Positions 22,803 to 33,505 of a DNA stretch of 64,000 bases are shown piece by piece. The first letter of the stretch is position 1. Every line of letters starts with the position of its first letter. Both the position numbers and the translations under genes were made by a program. The notes beneath the pieces are model-generated. The model was not told the origin of the DNA, did not search any database, and saw only the letters and a list, made by a program, of their open reading frames with translations. Source of the stretch: VMDH01 sp038108875 (GTDB taxonomy: Bacteria > Pseudomonadota > Gammaproteobacteria > Magnimaribacterales > D2472); the NCBI GenBank assembly GCA_038108875.1, contig JAYNII010000005.1, positions 1-64,000 of the forward strand, in the 5' to 3' direction.

Positions 22803-22987
22803 TGTCAGATAAAGTATTAAAAATTAAGCTTATCAAGAGCCCCATTGGAAGAATAGAGAGGCACAAGCTTTGTGTTAAGGGCTTAGGTTTTAGGAAACTT
22901 CATCAAATAGTGATCTTAAAAGATACACCATCTATTAGGGGCTTGGTGAACAAAATTAGAGACATGGTAGAAATTGTAGAAGGATAA
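22802..22987 (+). CDS. rpmD: 50S ribosomal protein L30
   Basis: Small 50S protein present in the spc operon of many but not all bacteria. The 61 residues show KIKLIKSPIGRIERHK and the LGFRKLHQIVILKDTPSIRGLVNKI core (key part LGFRKLHQ). Slightly longer than the 59-residue E. coli protein. The neighbours rpsE and rplO make the call secure. Confidence 0.97.
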   Translation: MSDKVLKIKLIKSPIGRIERHKLCVKGLGFRKLHQIVILKDTPSIRGLVNKIRDMVEIVEG

Positions 22988-22988
22988 A

Positions 22989-23414
22989 ATGGTTAGTCTG
23001 AATAATTTAACTAGTAAAGGTACTTCAAAAAATAGAAAGCGTGTAGGCAGAGGTATTGGCTCTGGTCTAGGAAAAACTGCAGGACGAGGTCACAAGGGTC
23101 AGAAATCAAGATCCGGTGGCAGCGTTTCTAGAGGATTTGAAGGTGGGCAAATGCCACTCCAACAAAGACTTCCAAAATTTGGATTTTCTTCAAGAGTTAA
23201 TAATTCCCTAAAACAATTAAATCTAAGAGATGTTGCTCATTTAAATACCGTAAATTTAGATACTCTAAAGGAGTATAAAGTTATCGGAAAGTCTGTAGAA
23301 AAAGTAAAAATCTTTGGGGAATTTGAAGTCTCTAAAGCAATAAGTGTAGAGGGTATTAAAGTTTCAAAAGGAGCAAAGGCTTCAATTGAAAAGGCTGGAG
23401 GCAAAGTTAACTAA
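22989..23414 (+). CDS. rplO: 50S ribosomal protein L15
   Basis: Late-assembly 50S protein with a glycine-rich N-terminal tail. The 141 residues include [20 protein letters not shown] and [18 protein letters not shown], which penetrate the rRNA core. It is one base after rpmD and two bases before secY, an arrangement shared with E. coli. Confidence 0.98.
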   Translation: MVSLNNLTSKGTSKNRKRVGRGIGSGLGKTAGRGHKGQKSRSGGSVSRGFEGGQMPLQQRLPKFGFSSRVNNSLKQLNLRDVAHLNTVNLDTLKEYKVIGKSVEKVKIFGEFEVSKAISVEGIKVSKGAKASIEKAGGKVN

Positions 23415-23416
23415 AA

Positions 23417-24709
23417 ATGACTGAGAATAAGGGCATGAGCGATCTTTGGAGAAGACTTAGATTTGTTTTCATGGCTATTATTATTTATCGTATTGGTACA
23501 CATATTCCAATCCCTGGCATTGACCCTGATAGACTTGCATCCCTATTTGATCAAAACCAAGGAACCATTCTTGAGCTATTTAACTTATTTTCAGGCGGCG
23601 CTCTTGAGAGAATGAGTATTTTTGCTCTTAATGTTGTTCCTTATATTTCTTCTGCAATTATCATGCAGTTATTCAGCAATGCGATTCCATATCTTCAAGA
23701 ACTAAAGAAGGAAGGTCAAGCAGGCAGAAATACTATCACTCAATATACTAGATATGGCACTGTTCTCTTGGCCCTCATTCAGGCTTCAGCCCTTGCTGCC
23801 ACATTAAGCTCAAGTGGTTTAGCATACCAACCTGGCCTTTCTTTCTTTATTACTGCAGTGGTTAGTGTGGTTGCCGGAACTGTTTTTCTTATGTGGCTAG
23901 GAGAACAAGTTTCTGAGAGAGGAATCGGTAACGGTATCTCCATAATAATTGCAACTAGCATTCTTACTGGAATTCCCGGAGCCATTGGTCAAGCCCTTGA
24001 ACAAGCTAGACAGGGAGATCTTAATATTCTTCTCCTATTGAGTATTGGTGTCTTAGCAATGATTCTTATTGCAATAGTTGTATATATCGAAAGAGGTCAA
24101 AGAAGGATAACTGTGAATTATGCTCAGAGACAACAAGGCCGTAAGCTTATGCAAGCTCAAGCGAGTCATTTACCCTTTAAGGTAAACATGGCTGGGGTTA
24201 TACCAGCAATTTTTGCAAGCACCTTTTTGCTTTTCCCAGCATCTCTTTCAACTTGGTTTGGGCAAAATGAGACCCTTGCATTCTTGCAAACTATTTCTCT
24301 AGCACTAAATCCTGGCCAACCACTATATATAATATTGTTTGCCACTTTAATAATATCGTTCTGTTTTATTTGGCTTGCGTTGACATTCAATACAAAAGAA
24401 GTCTCAGATAATTTAAAAAGGTCTGGAGCCTATATTCCTGGTATAAGACCAGGTGAGCAAACAGCTGCATACATAGACAATGTTTTAGCAAGGTTAACAG
24501 TCTTTGGAAGTATTTATTTAACTTTGATTTGTCTACTTCCTTTAGGATTAATAAATTTTGCCGGAGTTTCTTTTTATTTAGGAGGAACATCCGTGCTGAT
24601 TATTGTTGTTGTATTGATGGATTTCATGTCTCAAGTTCAATCTCACATGATGTCATCTCAATACTCCAATTTATTAAAGAAAGCCAATTTAAAGAGTTAC
24701 AGAAGATAA
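23417..24709 (+). CDS. secY: Protein translocase subunit SecY
   Basis: Channel-forming inner-membrane subunit of the Sec translocon. The 430-residue protein has about ten hydrophobic segments, the plug-region [12 protein letters not shown] near 28-39, the motif [12 protein letters not shown] near 75, and the late cytoplasmic loop ending [10 protein letters not shown] near 345-354. SecE is encoded at 73. It precedes rpmJ by one base. Confidence 0.98.
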   Translation: MTENKGMSDLWRRLRFVFMAIIIYRIGTHIPIPGIDPDRLASLFDQNQGTILELFNLFSGGALERMSIFALNVVPYISSAIIMQLFSNAIPYLQELKKEGQAGRNTITQYTRYGTVLLALIQASALAATLSSSGLAYQPGLSFFITAVVSVVAGTVFLMWLGEQVSERGIGNGISIIIATSILTGIPGAIGQALEQARQGDLNILLLLSIGVLAMILIAIVVYIERGQRRITVNYAQRQQGRKLMQAQASHLPFKVNMAGVIPAIFASTFLLFPASLSTWFGQNETLAFLQTISLALNPGQPLYIILFATLIISFCFIWLALTFNTKEVSDNLKRSGAYIPGIRPGEQTAAYIDNVLARLTVFGSIYLTLICLLPLGLINFAGVSFYLGGTSVLIIVVVLMDFMSQVQSHMMSSQYSNLLKKANLKSYRR

Positions 24710-24710
24710 T

Positions 24711-24827
24711 ATGAAAGTAAGAGCATCAATAAAAAAGATTTGTAGAAACTGCAAGCAGGTAAGGCGCAAAGGTACGCTTTATGTAATTTGTAAGACTGAA
24801 CCTAAACATAAGCAGAAACAAGGATAA
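24711..24827 (+). CDS. rpmJ: 50S ribosomal protein L36 (zinc-binding form)
   Basis: A 38-residue protein too short for most ORF cut-offs. ATG at 24711 gives [20 protein letters not shown] and a stop at 24825-24827. Cys11, Cys14, Cys27 and His33 form the usual zinc site, so this is the zinc-containing form. Its position between secY and rpsM is the standard end of the spc operon. Confidence 0.96.
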   Translation: MKVRASIKKICRNCKQVRRKGTLYVICKTEPKHKQKQG

Positions 24828-24832
24828 CTTTT

Positions 24833-25189
24833 ATGGCAAGGATAGCAGGAGTAAATATTCCAGAAAATAAGCATCTTGAGATAGCTTTAACCCATATCTT
24901 TGGTATTGGTAGGGTTACAGCTCAAAAAATTTGCGTGGAACTAAAAATAGACTACACAAAGAAAGTATCAGACATTTCAGAGGAAGATTTAGAAAATATT
25001 CGTACAGCTGTTAGTAAGTATACCGTTGAAGGCGACTTAAGAAGAGAAATCAGCACAAATATTAAAAGACTAATGGATCTGGGTACCTATAGGGGAATTA
25101 GGCATAGAAAAAAATTACCAGTTCGTGGCCAAAATACAAAAAATAATTCAAGAACCAGAAAAGGTCCAAAAAAACCAATGAGAGCGTAA
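24833..25189 (+). CDS. rpsM: 30S ribosomal protein S13
   Basis: Head protein that contacts the P-site tRNA and the 50S subunit. The 118 residues begin [20 protein letters not shown] and end with [25 protein letters not shown]. Only five bases separate it from rpmJ, so the structured S4-binding leader that starts the E. coli alpha operon is absent. Confidence 0.98.
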   Translation: MARIAGVNIPENKHLEIALTHIFGIGRVTAQKICVELKIDYTKKVSDISEEDLENIRTAVSKYTVEGDLRREISTNIKRLMDLGTYRGIRHRKKLPVRGQNTKNNSRTRKGPKKPMRA

Positions 25190-25192
25190 GAA

Positions 25193-25582
25193 ATGGCAGG
25201 AAATAAACCTACAACAAAGAAGAAAATAAAAAAAGTAATATCAGAAGGTATTGCTTATATTCAATCTTCTTTTAATAACACAATAATCACTATAACTGAT
25301 AAGCAAGGCAATGCAGTTTGCTGGGGAACTTCAGGTGGCTCAGGATTTAAGGGATCTAGGAAGAGCACTCCATTTGCTGCTCAGGTTGCAGCCGAAAAAG
25401 TAGGAAACATAGCAAAAGAATATGGAATGATGCATTTAGATGTCAAAGTTAAAGGTCCTGGTGCAGGCAGGGAATCAGCAATCAGATCACTTAATGCTTG
25501 TGGGCTAAAAATTAGAAGTATTACTGACGTCACACCGTTACCTCATAATGGTTGTCGTCCTCCAAAGAAAAGAAGGGTTTAA
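25193..25582 (+). CDS. rpsK: 30S ribosomal protein S11
   Basis: Platform protein beside the E-site mRNA. The 129 residues carry the family signature [13 protein letters not shown] near 97-109 and the C-terminal [18 protein letters not shown]. The N-terminal part has [14 protein letters not shown]. It sits between rpsM and rpsD as in the alpha operon of E. coli. Confidence 0.98.
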   Translation: MAGNKPTTKKKIKKVISEGIAYIQSSFNNTIITITDKQGNAVCWGTSGGSGFKGSRKSTPFAAQVAAEKVGNIAKEYGMMHLDVKVKGPGAGRESAIRSLNACGLKIRSITDVTPLPHNGCRPPKKRRV

Positions 25583-25591
25583 GGAAATAAT

Positions 25592-26212
25592 ATGGCAAGA
25601 TACAGAGGACCATCGTTAAGACTTTCAAGAAGAGAGGGAACTGACTTATATCTAAAAAGTGGTGTTCGAGCAGTTGAATCTAAGTGCAATATGGACACTG
25701 CTCCTGGTGTTCATGGATTGCGAAGAGGGAGACTTTCAGATTATGGATTGCAGCTTCGGGAAAAACAAAAAGTAAGAAGAATCTACGGAGTATTAGAGAA
25801 ACAATTTCGAAACTACTATAAAAAAGCAGCCCAATCAAAAGGAAATACTGGTGAGAATCTTTTAAACTATTTGGAGCAACGTCTTGATAACGTTGTGTAC
25901 AGAATGGGATTCGCATCTACAAGAGCTGAAGGCAGACAATTGGTCTCCCATAAGGCTGTCTTGATTAATGGTTCAGTGGTAAACATACCTTCTTATCAAG
26001 TTCAACCCCAGGACGAAATTACAATTAAAGAAAAGTCAAAATCTCAGCTTAGGATTAAGGGAGCTCTTGACTTAGCCCAGCAAAGAGAAGCATGTGCTTG
26101 GGTTGAAGTAGATACAAAAAATTTAAAGGGTGTGTTTAAATCAGTTCCAGACAGAGCAGATTTAGGCATGGAAATTAACGAAAATCTTATTGTCGAGCTT
26201 TATTCAAAATAA
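25592..26212 (+). CDS. rpsD: 30S ribosomal protein S4
   Basis: Primary assembly protein of the 30S body; in E. coli it also represses the alpha operon. The 206 residues match the family, with the S4 RNA-binding domain from about 95 ([20 protein letters not shown] core [12 protein letters not shown]) and [13 protein letters not shown]. An AAGGAAATA stretch precedes the ATG. Confidence 0.98.
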   Translation: MARYRGPSLRLSRREGTDLYLKSGVRAVESKCNMDTAPGVHGLRRGRLSDYGLQLREKQKVRRIYGVLEKQFRNYYKKAAQSKGNTGENLLNYLEQRLDNVVYRMGFASTRAEGRQLVSHKAVLINGSVVNIPSYQVQPQDEITIKEKSKSQLRIKGALDLAQQREACAWVEVDTKNLKGVFKSVPDRADLGMEINENLIVELYSK

Positions 26213-26231
26213 TTAATTACGGAAGAAAAAT

Positions 26232-27194
26232 ATGCAAAAATCTGTCATTGACTTACTTGTCCCATCTGAAATACAGGTAGAGGATATAAACCCCACTACA
26301 TCTAAGATCATACTTGAACCCCTAGAAAGAGGCTTCGGTCATACGCTCGGCAATGCACTTAGAAGAATTCTTCTCTCTTCAATGCCTGGAGCAGCCATTA
26401 CAAGTGTCGTAATAGAGGGTGTATCTCATGAATACAGCACTATAGAAGGAGTAAGAGAAGATGTAATAGACATTCTTCTAAACTTAAAAGACATGCCTAT
26501 ATCAATAATAGAGGGTAATTCTGCAGAGATTAAATTAAATATGGATGGCCCATCTGAAGTTTCTGCTGCTAATTTCGAAGTGCCTGGAAACGTGGAACTC
26601 CCGAACCCAAATCATCATATTGCATCTTTAGTTGATAAAGTAAAATTATCACTTACTGCTACGGTTAGAGTCGGAAGAGGATATGAGCCTAGCGATCTTA
26701 GAGAAGAAGAGGTTCAAGTAGGAGCGCTAAAGCTTGATGCATCGTTTAGTCCTGTTAGAAGAGTCGCATACTCTGTTGAAAACGCAAGATTTGAAAAAAG
26801 AGCAGACCTTGATAAATTAATCATTGAACTTGAAACCGATGGTACCCTAGATCCTAAGTTAGCTATAGAGCATGCTTCAACGATTTTGCAACAACAGCTT
26901 GCTGCATTTGTTGATCTTGATGCAATAGCGGAACAAGAAGACAAAAAGAATCAGAGCGATTTTGATCCACTGCTTTTGAGATCAATAGAGGAGCTTGAGT
27001 TAACCGTTAGATCTACTAATTGTTTAAAAGCTGAAAGCATCTTCTTAATCGGAGATTTAATTCAAAGATCAGAGTTTGATTTGTTAAAGACCCCAAATCT
27101 TGGTAAAAAATCTCTAAATGAAATTAAAGATGTGCTAGCCTCAAGGGGTTTTTCACTTGGAACAGTTTTAGATACTTGGCCCCCACTTGGTTAA
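26232..27194 (+). CDS. rpoA: DNA-directed RNA polymerase subunit alpha
   Basis: Forms the dimer on which RNA polymerase assembles and binds UP elements and activators. The 320-residue protein has the N-terminal assembly domain with [22 protein letters not shown] (core [12 protein letters not shown] near 35) and a C-terminal domain from about 240 with [20 protein letters not shown]. It lies between rpsD and rplQ as usual. Confidence 0.98.
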   Translation: MQKSVIDLLVPSEIQVEDINPTTSKIILEPLERGFGHTLGNALRRILLSSMPGAAITSVVIEGVSHEYSTIEGVREDVIDILLNLKDMPISIIEGNSAEIKLNMDGPSEVSAANFEVPGNVELPNPNHHIASLVDKVKLSLTATVRVGRGYEPSDLREEEVQVGALKLDASFSPVRRVAYSVENARFEKRADLDKLIIELETDGTLDPKLAIEHASTILQQQLAAFVDLDAIAEQEDKKNQSDFDPLLLRSIEELELTVRSTNCLKAESIFLIGDLIQRSEFDLLKTPNLGKKSLNEIKDVLASRGFSLGTVLDTWPPLG

Positions 27195-27207
27195 TTGAGG
27201 TATTCCT

Positions 27208-27612
27208 ATGAGACACAGAAAATCTGGTAGAAAACTGAATCGAAATTCTTCTAATAGAAAGTCGTTATTTAAAAATTTAAGCATAGCTTTTATAGAGCAC
27301 GAGCTCATTAAAACAACACTACCAAAAGCCAAAGAACTAAGATCCTTTTTGGAACCCCTTATCACACTAGGCAAAACTGATAATGTTGCCAATAGAAGGC
27401 TTGCTTTTAGCAAATTAAGAGACGATGCCTCGGTTGGGAAACTATTTACAGTTTTCGGGGTTCGTTCAAAAGACAGGAAGGGCGGATATTTAAGGATTAT
27501 TAAGTCTGGTTTTAGAAATGGAGATAAGGCAGATATGGCTTATGTGGAGTGGGTCGACAGAGCCCTTGATGAGGTCAATCTAGAAGCCAATCTAAAAGAT
27601 TCTGCTGCTTAA
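27208..27612 (+). CDS. rplQ: 50S ribosomal protein L17
   Basis: Last gene of the ribosomal block. The 134 residues begin [20 protein letters not shown] and contain [17 protein letters not shown], the family core. A GAGGTATT stretch precedes the ATG. The stop TAA at 27610-27612 shares three bases with the uvrA stop on the other strand (sequence TTAA), so no terminator can separate the two genes before their ends. Confidence 0.98.
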   Translation: MRHRKSGRKLNRNSSNRKSLFKNLSIAFIEHELIKTTLPKAKELRSFLEPLITLGKTDNVANRRLAFSKLRDDASVGKLFTVFGVRSKDRKGGYLRIIKSGFRNGDKADMAYVEWVDRALDEVNLEANLKDSAA

Positions 27613-30434
27613 TCAATATCCAGTAACTTTCGTAAATATTTTCCCGTGTAAGATTTTTTGTTGTTGGCAATAGTTGTTGGCTGCCCATAGGCAATTACCT
27701 CTCCACCATCTGAACCACCATCAGGCCCTAGGTCAATTATCCAATCGCTCGATTTAATTACGTCAAGATTGTGTTCAATAACCACCACTGTATTACCTTG
27801 ATTAGATAATTTTTTTAACACTCCCAATAAGAGCTCAATGTCAAAGAAGTGCAATCCTGTAGTAGGCTCATCTAGTATATAAAGAGTTTTACCAGTGCTC
27901 CTTTTAGATAATTCTTTAGCAAGTTTTACTCTTTGCGCTTCTCCTCCAGATAATGTAGTTGCTGATTGACCGAGCGTTATGTAACCTAAGCCAACATCCA
28001 ATAATGTTGAAAGTTTTGTTTTGATGGCAGGAACTGCATCAAAAAAAACAACAGCATCTTCAACAGTCATATTTAGAACTTCAGAGATATTCTTTCCTTT
28101 GAACTTAACTTCTAGAGTTTGGTCATTGTACCTTTGGTTATTGCATACATCACAAGTCACATATACATCAGCAAGAAAATGCATCTCTACTTTGATCATC
28201 CCATCACCTTGACAGGCTTCACATCTTCCTCCCTTTACATTAAAGCTAAATCTTCCAGGTTTATAACCTCTTGACCTTGCCTCTTGAGATTGGGCGAATA
28301 AGTCTCTAATTGGTGAAAAAACTCCAGTATAAGTTGCAGGGTTAGATCTTGGAGTCCTTCCAATTGGAGATTGGTCAATAGAGATAACCTTATCTAAATA
28401 TTCTAAACCTTCAATTTTTTGGAGCTTTATTTTTTTAGTTAGTTTTGCTTTATTCAAGAGAAATGCAGCCATAGGCATTAGACTTTGATTTATAAGAGAT
28501 GATTTTCCCGAACCAGATACTCCCGTTATGCAAGTGAAGAGACCAATTGGAATTTCAGCATCTACAGATTTAAGATTGTTTTCTTCGGCACCAATAATTT
28601 TTATGAAATTAGTTGGTTTTTTCGGTGAAAGGTTGCTAGGTATTTTTCTTTTGCCATTTAGATATTCAGCTGTTATGGAATTTTTTGCAGCTAGAACCTC
28701 TTTAAGATTCCCTTGAGCACATATCTTGCCGCCATGTATTCCAGCACCAGGCCCAATATCGATTATATGATCAGCACTTCTAATTGCTTCCTCGTCATGC
28801 TCAACTACCAATACGGTATTTCCAAGATCTCTTAAGTGTTTGAGTGTTTTTAATAATCTATCGTTATCTTTTTGATGCAGTCCTATAGACGGTTCATCTA
28901 GTACATAAGTCACTCCAACCAGACCTGAACCAATTTGGCTTGCCAATCTTATTCTTTGAGATTCTCCTCCTGAGAGTGATTCTGCGCTCCTATCAAGAGT
29001 AAGATAATTAAGTCCTACATCGAGCAAGAAAGATAGTCTGTCGTGAATCTCTTTAAGAATTTTTTCTGCAATCTTAAGCTCTGAGCCTTTTAGTTTAATA
29101 TTTTTAATAAAGGTTAGCGCATCTTTAATCTTCAAACTTACAATTGAATAAATTGGGACATCATTTATAAGTACATTTCTGGATGCTTCATTTAATCTTG
29201 ATCCTTGGCACTCATCACAATTACTTTCAGATAACATTTTTGCAAGCTCAGTTTTTATATAATCTGAGTCTGATTCCCTGTATCTTCTATCTGTATTGGG
29301 GATCACTCCCTCGAATCTATGTTTCCTAACAAATTTACTACCGCTTGAAAATCGTTTAGAGAAATCAATAGTTTCTTTAGAGCCATACAATATAATGCTT
29401 TGGATTTCAGGAGATAAATCTGACCATTTCTTGTCTAAGGAAAATCCATAGTGGTCTGCAAGACACTTTAACTGATGATAGTAAAATCTATTTCGTTTGT
29501 TCCAACCCTTTATAGCTCCTTCGTTAATCGAAATATCTGGTTCCTGCACCAACTTATCTTGATCAAAATACTGAATAACTCCAAGTCCATCACATTTGTT
29601 GCATGCACCAACTGGGTTATTAAAAGAAAACATTCTTGGTTCTAGTTCAGCAATTGAATAACCGCAGTGAGAGCAAGCAAAGTTTGTTGAGAAGCTAAGC
29701 GTTTTGTCTGCTTCATCTAGGAATTTAATGTCTATCAACCCATTGCTTAATTTGACAGCCGTTTCAATTGAATCCGCCAATCTTTGGATATTTTCTTCAG
29801 ATATCTTAATTACCAACCTATCAACTACAACCGAGATGTTATGTTTCTTTTGTTTATCCAGAGTTGGAAATTCTTCTACGGGATAAGTAATATCATCAAC
29901 TATGACGCGAAGAAATCCTTCTTTTTTTAATTCTTCAAATATTCCGATGTGCTCCCCTTTCTTTCCTCTAATTAGTGGAGCTAAGATCATAATTTTTGAC
30001 CCTTCTTGAACTTGCATAACTTCATCACATATCTGAGAAACTGTTTTAGCTGCAAGTGTTTCATTGTGAGTAGGACATCTTGGAGAGCCAATTCTTGCGA
30101 ACAGAAGTCTTAAATAATCATAGATTTCAGTAACGGTTCCTACAGTAGATCTTGGATTATGGGAGGTAGATTTTTGTTCGATTGAAATAGCTGGAGATAA
30201 TCCTTCAATTTGATCCACATCAGGTTTTTCCATTAGAGATAAGAATTGCCTTGCATAGGCTGATAGAGATTCTACATACCTTCTTTGACCTTCAGCATAA
30301 ATAGTATCAAAGGCTAGGGAAGATTTTCCTGAACCAGATAGTCCGGTAATTACAACTAACTTATTTCTAGGTATATCTAAAGAAATATTCTTAAGATTGT
30401 GTGTTCTGGCACCTTTTACTGAGATTTTTGACAT
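27609..30434 (-). CDS. uvrA: UvrABC excision nuclease subunit A
   Basis: DNA-damage sensor ATPase of nucleotide excision repair. The 941-residue protein (E. coli 940) has two ABC modules: Walker [10 protein letters not shown] at 31-39 and GVSGSGKSS in the second half, with signatures LSGGESQRI near 488 and LSGGEAQRV near 828. Zinc-finger cysteines appear in CSHCGYS..CNKC near 250-280 and in [13 protein letters not shown] near 738-770. It is divergent from ssb, the common gammaproteobacterial arrangement. I found no canonical LexA box in the 65-base gap. Confidence 0.98.
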   Translation of the reverse strand: MSKISVKGARTHNLKNISLDIPRNKLVVITGLSGSGKSSLAFDTIYAEGQRRYVESLSAYARQFLSLMEKPDVDQIEGLSPAISIEQKSTSHNPRSTVGTVTEIYDYLRLLFARIGSPRCPTHNETLAAKTVSQICDEVMQVQEGSKIMILAPLIRGKKGEHIGIFEELKKEGFLRVIVDDITYPVEEFPTLDKQKKHNISVVVDRLVIKISEENIQRLADSIETAVKLSNGLIDIKFLDEADKTLSFSTNFACSHCGYSIAELEPRMFSFNNPVGACNKCDGLGVIQYFDQDKLVQEPDISINEGAIKGWNKRNRFYYHQLKCLADHYGFSLDKKWSDLSPEIQSIILYGSKETIDFSKRFSSGSKFVRKHRFEGVIPNTDRRYRESDSDYIKTELAKMLSESNCDECQGSRLNEASRNVLINDVPIYSIVSLKIKDALTFIKNIKLKGSELKIAEKILKEIHDRLSFLLDVGLNYLTLDRSAESLSGGESQRIRLASQIGSGLVGVTYVLDEPSIGLHQKDNDRLLKTLKHLRDLGNTVLVVEHDEEAIRSADHIIDIGPGAGIHGGKICAQGNLKEVLAAKNSITAEYLNGKRKIPSNLSPKKPTNFIKIIGAEENNLKSVDAEIPIGLFTCITGVSGSGKSSLINQSLMPMAAFLLNKAKLTKKIKLQKIEGLEYLDKVISIDQSPIGRTPRSNPATYTGVFSPIRDLFAQSQEARSRGYKPGRFSFNVKGGRCEACQGDGMIKVEMHFLADVYVTCDVCNNQRYNDQTLEVKFKGKNISEVLNMTVEDAVVFFDAVPAIKTKLSTLLDVGLGYITLGQSATTLSGGEAQRVKLAKELSKRSTGKTLYILDEPTTGLHFFDIELLLGVLKKLSNQGNTVVVIEHNLDVIKSSDWIIDLGPDGGSDGGEVIAYGQPTTIANNKKSYTGKYLRKLLDID

Positions 30435-30499
30435 TTGATTAAAGAAACCTTCGCTGGAAAAATAAATCAGGTTAAACTATTGAATTATAAGAGGTTTTT

Positions 30500-30934
30500 A
30501 TGAGCAGAGGCATCAATAAAGTAATATTAGTAGGAAATTTAGGTCAGAAACCTGAAATGAGGTATACCCAAACAAACATGGCGGTAGCAAATCTATCTGT
30601 TGCAACATCAGATTCATGGAAAGACAAAGAAACTGGAGAACAAAAAGAAAAAACTGAATGGCATAGAGTTGTCTATTTTGGAAAGCTTGCTGAAATTGCA
30701 GAGCAATACTTAGATAAGGGTTCAAAAGTTTATGTTGAAGGTAAACTTCAAACAAGAAAATGGCAAGACCAATCTGGAGCAGATAGATATACTACAGAAA
30801 TTGTTGGCAGCGATCTAACCATGCTCGATTCAAGAAATTATGATGGGAGTGGTGGCGCACCCCAAAGCTCAACACCTCGAGTAGAAGATTTGAATCAGGA
30901 ACCTCAATATAGCGAAGATGACATCCCCTTCTGA
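30500..30934 (+). CDS. ssb: Single-stranded DNA-binding protein
   Basis: Protects single-stranded DNA in replication and repair. The 144-residue protein has an OB fold (about 1-108, beginning [20 protein letters not shown]) and a short linker ending in the acidic tip DDIPF that recruits partner proteins. It is shorter than the 178-residue E. coli protein mainly in the linker. The last 17 bases, coding for the partner-binding tip, also form the start of the next gene. Confidence 0.97.
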   Translation: MSRGINKVILVGNLGQKPEMRYTQTNMAVANLSVATSDSWKDKETGEQKEKTEWHRVVYFGKLAEIAEQYLDKGSKVYVEGKLQTRKWQDQSGADRYTTEIVGSDLTMLDSRNYDGSGGAPQSSTPRVEDLNQEPQYSEDDIPF

Positions 30935-31775
30935 ACTAGAAGATCCGGTTCTCTTTGAGAAGGTTAAATCTATTGCTCTTATAAGATTAAATAGACCAGA
31001 CAAGCTTAATGCTTTCACCCGAAAAATGGGAGATTTAATTGTTTCGATGCTAGATCAAGCAGAAGCTGATGATTCAATTCAAGCAATAATAATTACTGGA
31101 AACGGAAGAGCGTTTTGTGCTGGAGCAGATTTATCTTCTGGTGTAAATGCCTTCCAATCATCCAAAAAGGATCATGACTCAAAGGAACCCAAAGATTTTG
31201 GAGGTATATTAACTTTGAGGATGTATAGTTTTTTGAAGCCTATAATTATTGCATGCAACGGTCCAGCTGTTGGAGTTGGAGCGACTATGCAATTACCTGC
31301 AGATATTAGAATTGCATCCAAGAACGCAAAGTTTGGATTTGTTTTTTTGAATAGAGGAATTGTCAATGATGCTTGTAGTAGTTGGTTTCTTCCCAAAATC
31401 GTAGGAGTTTCTAAAGCGTTAGAATTATGTTACTCAGGAGAGATTATTTCAGCCGAGGAAGCGCTTAGAATAAATCTTATTTCTTACATTTTTGAGGAGG
31501 AGAACTTTATTGAACAGGTGTTAGATTTCACCCAAAGATTGATTGTTAAATCTGCTCCTGTCTCAATTGCAATGTCAAGGCAGCTAATTTGGACAGCTCT
31601 TGGGGACAATGACCCAATTAAGTCACATGAACTTGAATCTATAATTATTAGAGACAGAGCTCAATCGAGGGATGCTCTTGAGGGGGTTAATTCGTTTTTG
31701 GAAAGAAGATCTCCAAAATTTTCTTGCAAAGTTAGCTCTGATTTACCAAGCTGCTATCCTTGGAAGAAAGATTAA
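30918..31775 (+). CDS. Crotonase-family protein (enoyl-CoA hydratase/isomerase)
   Basis: A 285-residue member of the crotonase fold, which acts on acyl-CoA thioesters. The oxyanion-hole motif [10 protein letters not shown] lies at 66-75 and [18 protein letters not shown] near 114-131. The hydratase glutamates are absent: Thr123 stands where GGGCE is usual, and the FGFPE position reads FGFVF. The segment [10 protein letters not shown] (148-157) resembles isomerase-type relatives that have PEACSS or PEGCSS, but Asp151 replaces Glu. It is therefore more likely an enoyl-CoA isomerase-like enzyme or another thioesterase/lyase than a hydratase. ATG at 30918 overlaps ssb by 17 bases; tail-to-tail with fabB. 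Confidence 0.85.
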   Translation: MTSPSELEDPVLFEKVKSIALIRLNRPDKLNAFTRKMGDLIVSMLDQAEADDSIQAIIITGNGRAFCAGADLSSGVNAFQSSKKDHDSKEPKDFGGILTLRMYSFLKPIIIACNGPAVGVGATMQLPADIRIASKNAKFGFVFLNRGIVNDACSSWFLPKIVGVSKALELCYSGEIISAEEALRINLISYIFEEENFIEQVLDFTQRLIVKSAPVSIAMSRQLIWTALGDNDPIKSHELESIIIRDRAQSRDALEGVNSFLERRSPKFSCKVSSDLPSCYPWKKD

Positions 31776-32980
31776 TACTTTTGTAGAATAATACTAGCGT
31801 TCGTTCCACCAAAGCCAAAAGAATTGCTCATGAAAGATGAAATATTTGCATCTACTGATTCTTTGACTATCCTTAAAGATTTTCCTTCTTCAATTTCATT
31901 CTCAATATTGATTGATGGAGCTATGAAATTATTATGCATCATCAGTAGGGAGTAGATAACTTCTTGAGCACCGGTAGCACCCAGTGAGTGACCAGTCATT
32001 GATTTGGTAGATGAGATATAAGGACAATCTTGATTAAAGACTTTGCTAATTGCAATTAGTTCTGCAATATCTCCAACTGGGGTACTGGTTCCGTGTGCAT
32101 TTATGTAGTCTACTTTTTTCCCATGTTGTTTCAGAGCAGCCTGCATACATCTTTGGGCTCCCTCTCCTGAGGGAGATACCATGTCGAATCCATCCGAATT
32201 TGCATAATATCCAGAAACTTCTGCAAGAATATTGGCGCCTCTTTTTTTTGCATGCTGTTCTTCTTCAACTATGAGCATGCCAGCTCCACCTGAAATAACA
32301 AAACCATCTCTATTTGCATCAAAGGGTCTTGAAGCTAGATGAGGGGTGTCATTAAAATTTGAGGATAAAGCGCCCATTGCATCAAATAAGGTTGAAAGCG
32401 TCCAATGCTCATCTTCGGCCCCTCCAGCAATAATAATGTCTTGTTTACCTGATTGAATTAATTCAGTTGCCTGACCTAGACAATGAGCGCTGGTTGAGCA
32501 CGCAGATGTTATGGAGTAATTGATTCCCTTTGTTTTAAAAGCTGTTCCTAGACAAGCAGAAACCGTAGAACCCATTGTTTTTGTTACAGCATAGGGACCT
32601 ATTTTTTTTGAACCTTTTTCTCTTGCAATATCTGCTGCAGCAAGTTGAGCTACAGGCGACGCTCCGCCTGAACCAGCAATCACTCCGACAGCAGGGCTTT
32701 GAATATCTTCCTCACTAAGACCAGCTTGAGCGAGAGCATCTTTTGTTGCTAAAAATGCATATGCAGCAGCATTTGACATGAATCTTAGAAGTTTTCTATC
32801 TATTAATTCCTCAAGAGGTATATTTATAGAGCCTGAAATAAGACTTCTCATGCCCAGCTGATCATAAGAATTGTTTCTTACTATTCCTGAATTACCCTGT
32901 ATTAGATTTTGGGTAATCTGTTGGAGAGTATTTCCAATACAAGATACTGCCCCCATTCCTGTAATAACTGCTTTCTTCAT
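31772..32980 (-). CDS. fabB: 3-oxoacyl-ACP synthase I (FabB)
   Basis: Condensing enzyme that elongates unsaturated acyl-ACPs. The 402 residues include the catalytic Cys161 in ITSACSTSAH and the histidines His296 (NAHGTSTPVGD) and His331 (KSMTGHSLGATGA), completing the Cys-His-His triad of the FabB class. It directly follows fabA with no gap between stop and ATG, forming the classic fabAB pair for unsaturated fatty acids. Confidence 0.97.
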   Translation of the reverse strand: MKKAVITGMGAVSCIGNTLQQITQNLIQGNSGIVRNNSYDQLGMRSLISGSINIPLEELIDRKLLRFMSNAAAYAFLATKDALAQAGLSEEDIQSPAVGVIAGSGGASPVAQLAAADIAREKGSKKIGPYAVTKTMGSTVSACLGTAFKTKGINYSITSACSTSAHCLGQATELIQSGKQDIIIAGGAEDEHWTLSTLFDAMGALSSNFNDTPHLASRPFDANRDGFVISGGAGMLIVEEEQHAKKRGANILAEVSGYYANSDGFDMVSPSGEGAQRCMQAALKQHGKKVDYINAHGTSTPVGDIAELIAISKVFNQDCPYISSTKSMTGHSLGATGAQEVIYSLLMMHNNFIAPSINIENEIEEGKSLRIVKESVDANISSFMSNSFGFGGTNASIILQKY

Positions 32981-33505
32981 TTAGAATTCACTAGTGTCTT
33001 CAAACAATCCAACCCTGAGACTCTCTGCACTATATACATGCTTATCATCAACAAACATATTACCATCACCGATTCCCATGATTAGCTTGCCCCTATTGAT
33101 TACTCTACGCATATTTATTTCGTAACGGACTGTCTTTGCTTCAGGCAACACTTGTCCAAAGAATTTAATCTTTTCAGCTCCTAGGGCTCTTCCCTTGCCA
33201 GGCAATTGTAACCAGCATAAATAAAAGCCTACTAGTTGCCACATGGCATCTAAACCTAAGCATCCTGGCATTACAGGATCAGTTTTGAAATGGCAGTCAA
33301 AAAACCAAAGCTGTGGGTTAATATCTAACTCAGCAATAACTTGGCCTTTATTCGATCCATCTTCTGTTTTAAATATAGATGTTATTCTATCGAACATAAG
33401 CATCTGATCAGATGGGAGTCTTCCGGCGCCAACGCCAAATAAGTCTCCATCTGAGCAAGATACTAAATCAGATTTGGAATATGATTGTTTAGGTATAAAA
33501 GTCAT
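32981..33505 (-). CDS. fabA: 3-hydroxydecanoyl-ACP dehydratase/isomerase (FabA)
   Basis: Bifunctional enzyme that introduces the cis double bond at the C10 stage of anaerobic unsaturated fatty-acid synthesis. The 174 residues match FabA rather than FabZ: His72 in FDCHFKTDPVMPGCLGLDAMWQ region (core CHFKTDPVMPG) and Asp86 in GLDAMWQ are the catalytic pair. It overlaps ispB by four bases (ATGA) and abuts fabB. FabZ is encoded separately at 55988. Confidence 0.97.
   Translation of the reverse strand: MTFIPKQSYSKSDLVSCSDGDLFGVGAGRLPSDQMLMFDRITSIFKTEDGSNKGQVIAELDINPQLWFFDCHFKTDPVMPGCLGLDAMWQLVGFYLCWLQLPGKGRALGAEKIKFFGQVLPEAKTVRYEINMRRVINRGKLIMGIGDGNMFVDDKHVYSAESLRVGLFEDTSEF

Noticed and set aside
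30454..30470. LexA-like CTG...CAG pair in the uvrA-ssb gap
   Set aside because: The spacing is CTG-N11-CAG, not the N10 of the gammaproteobacterial SOS box, and the flanking T and A positions do not match. The location is tempting, but the motif fails.
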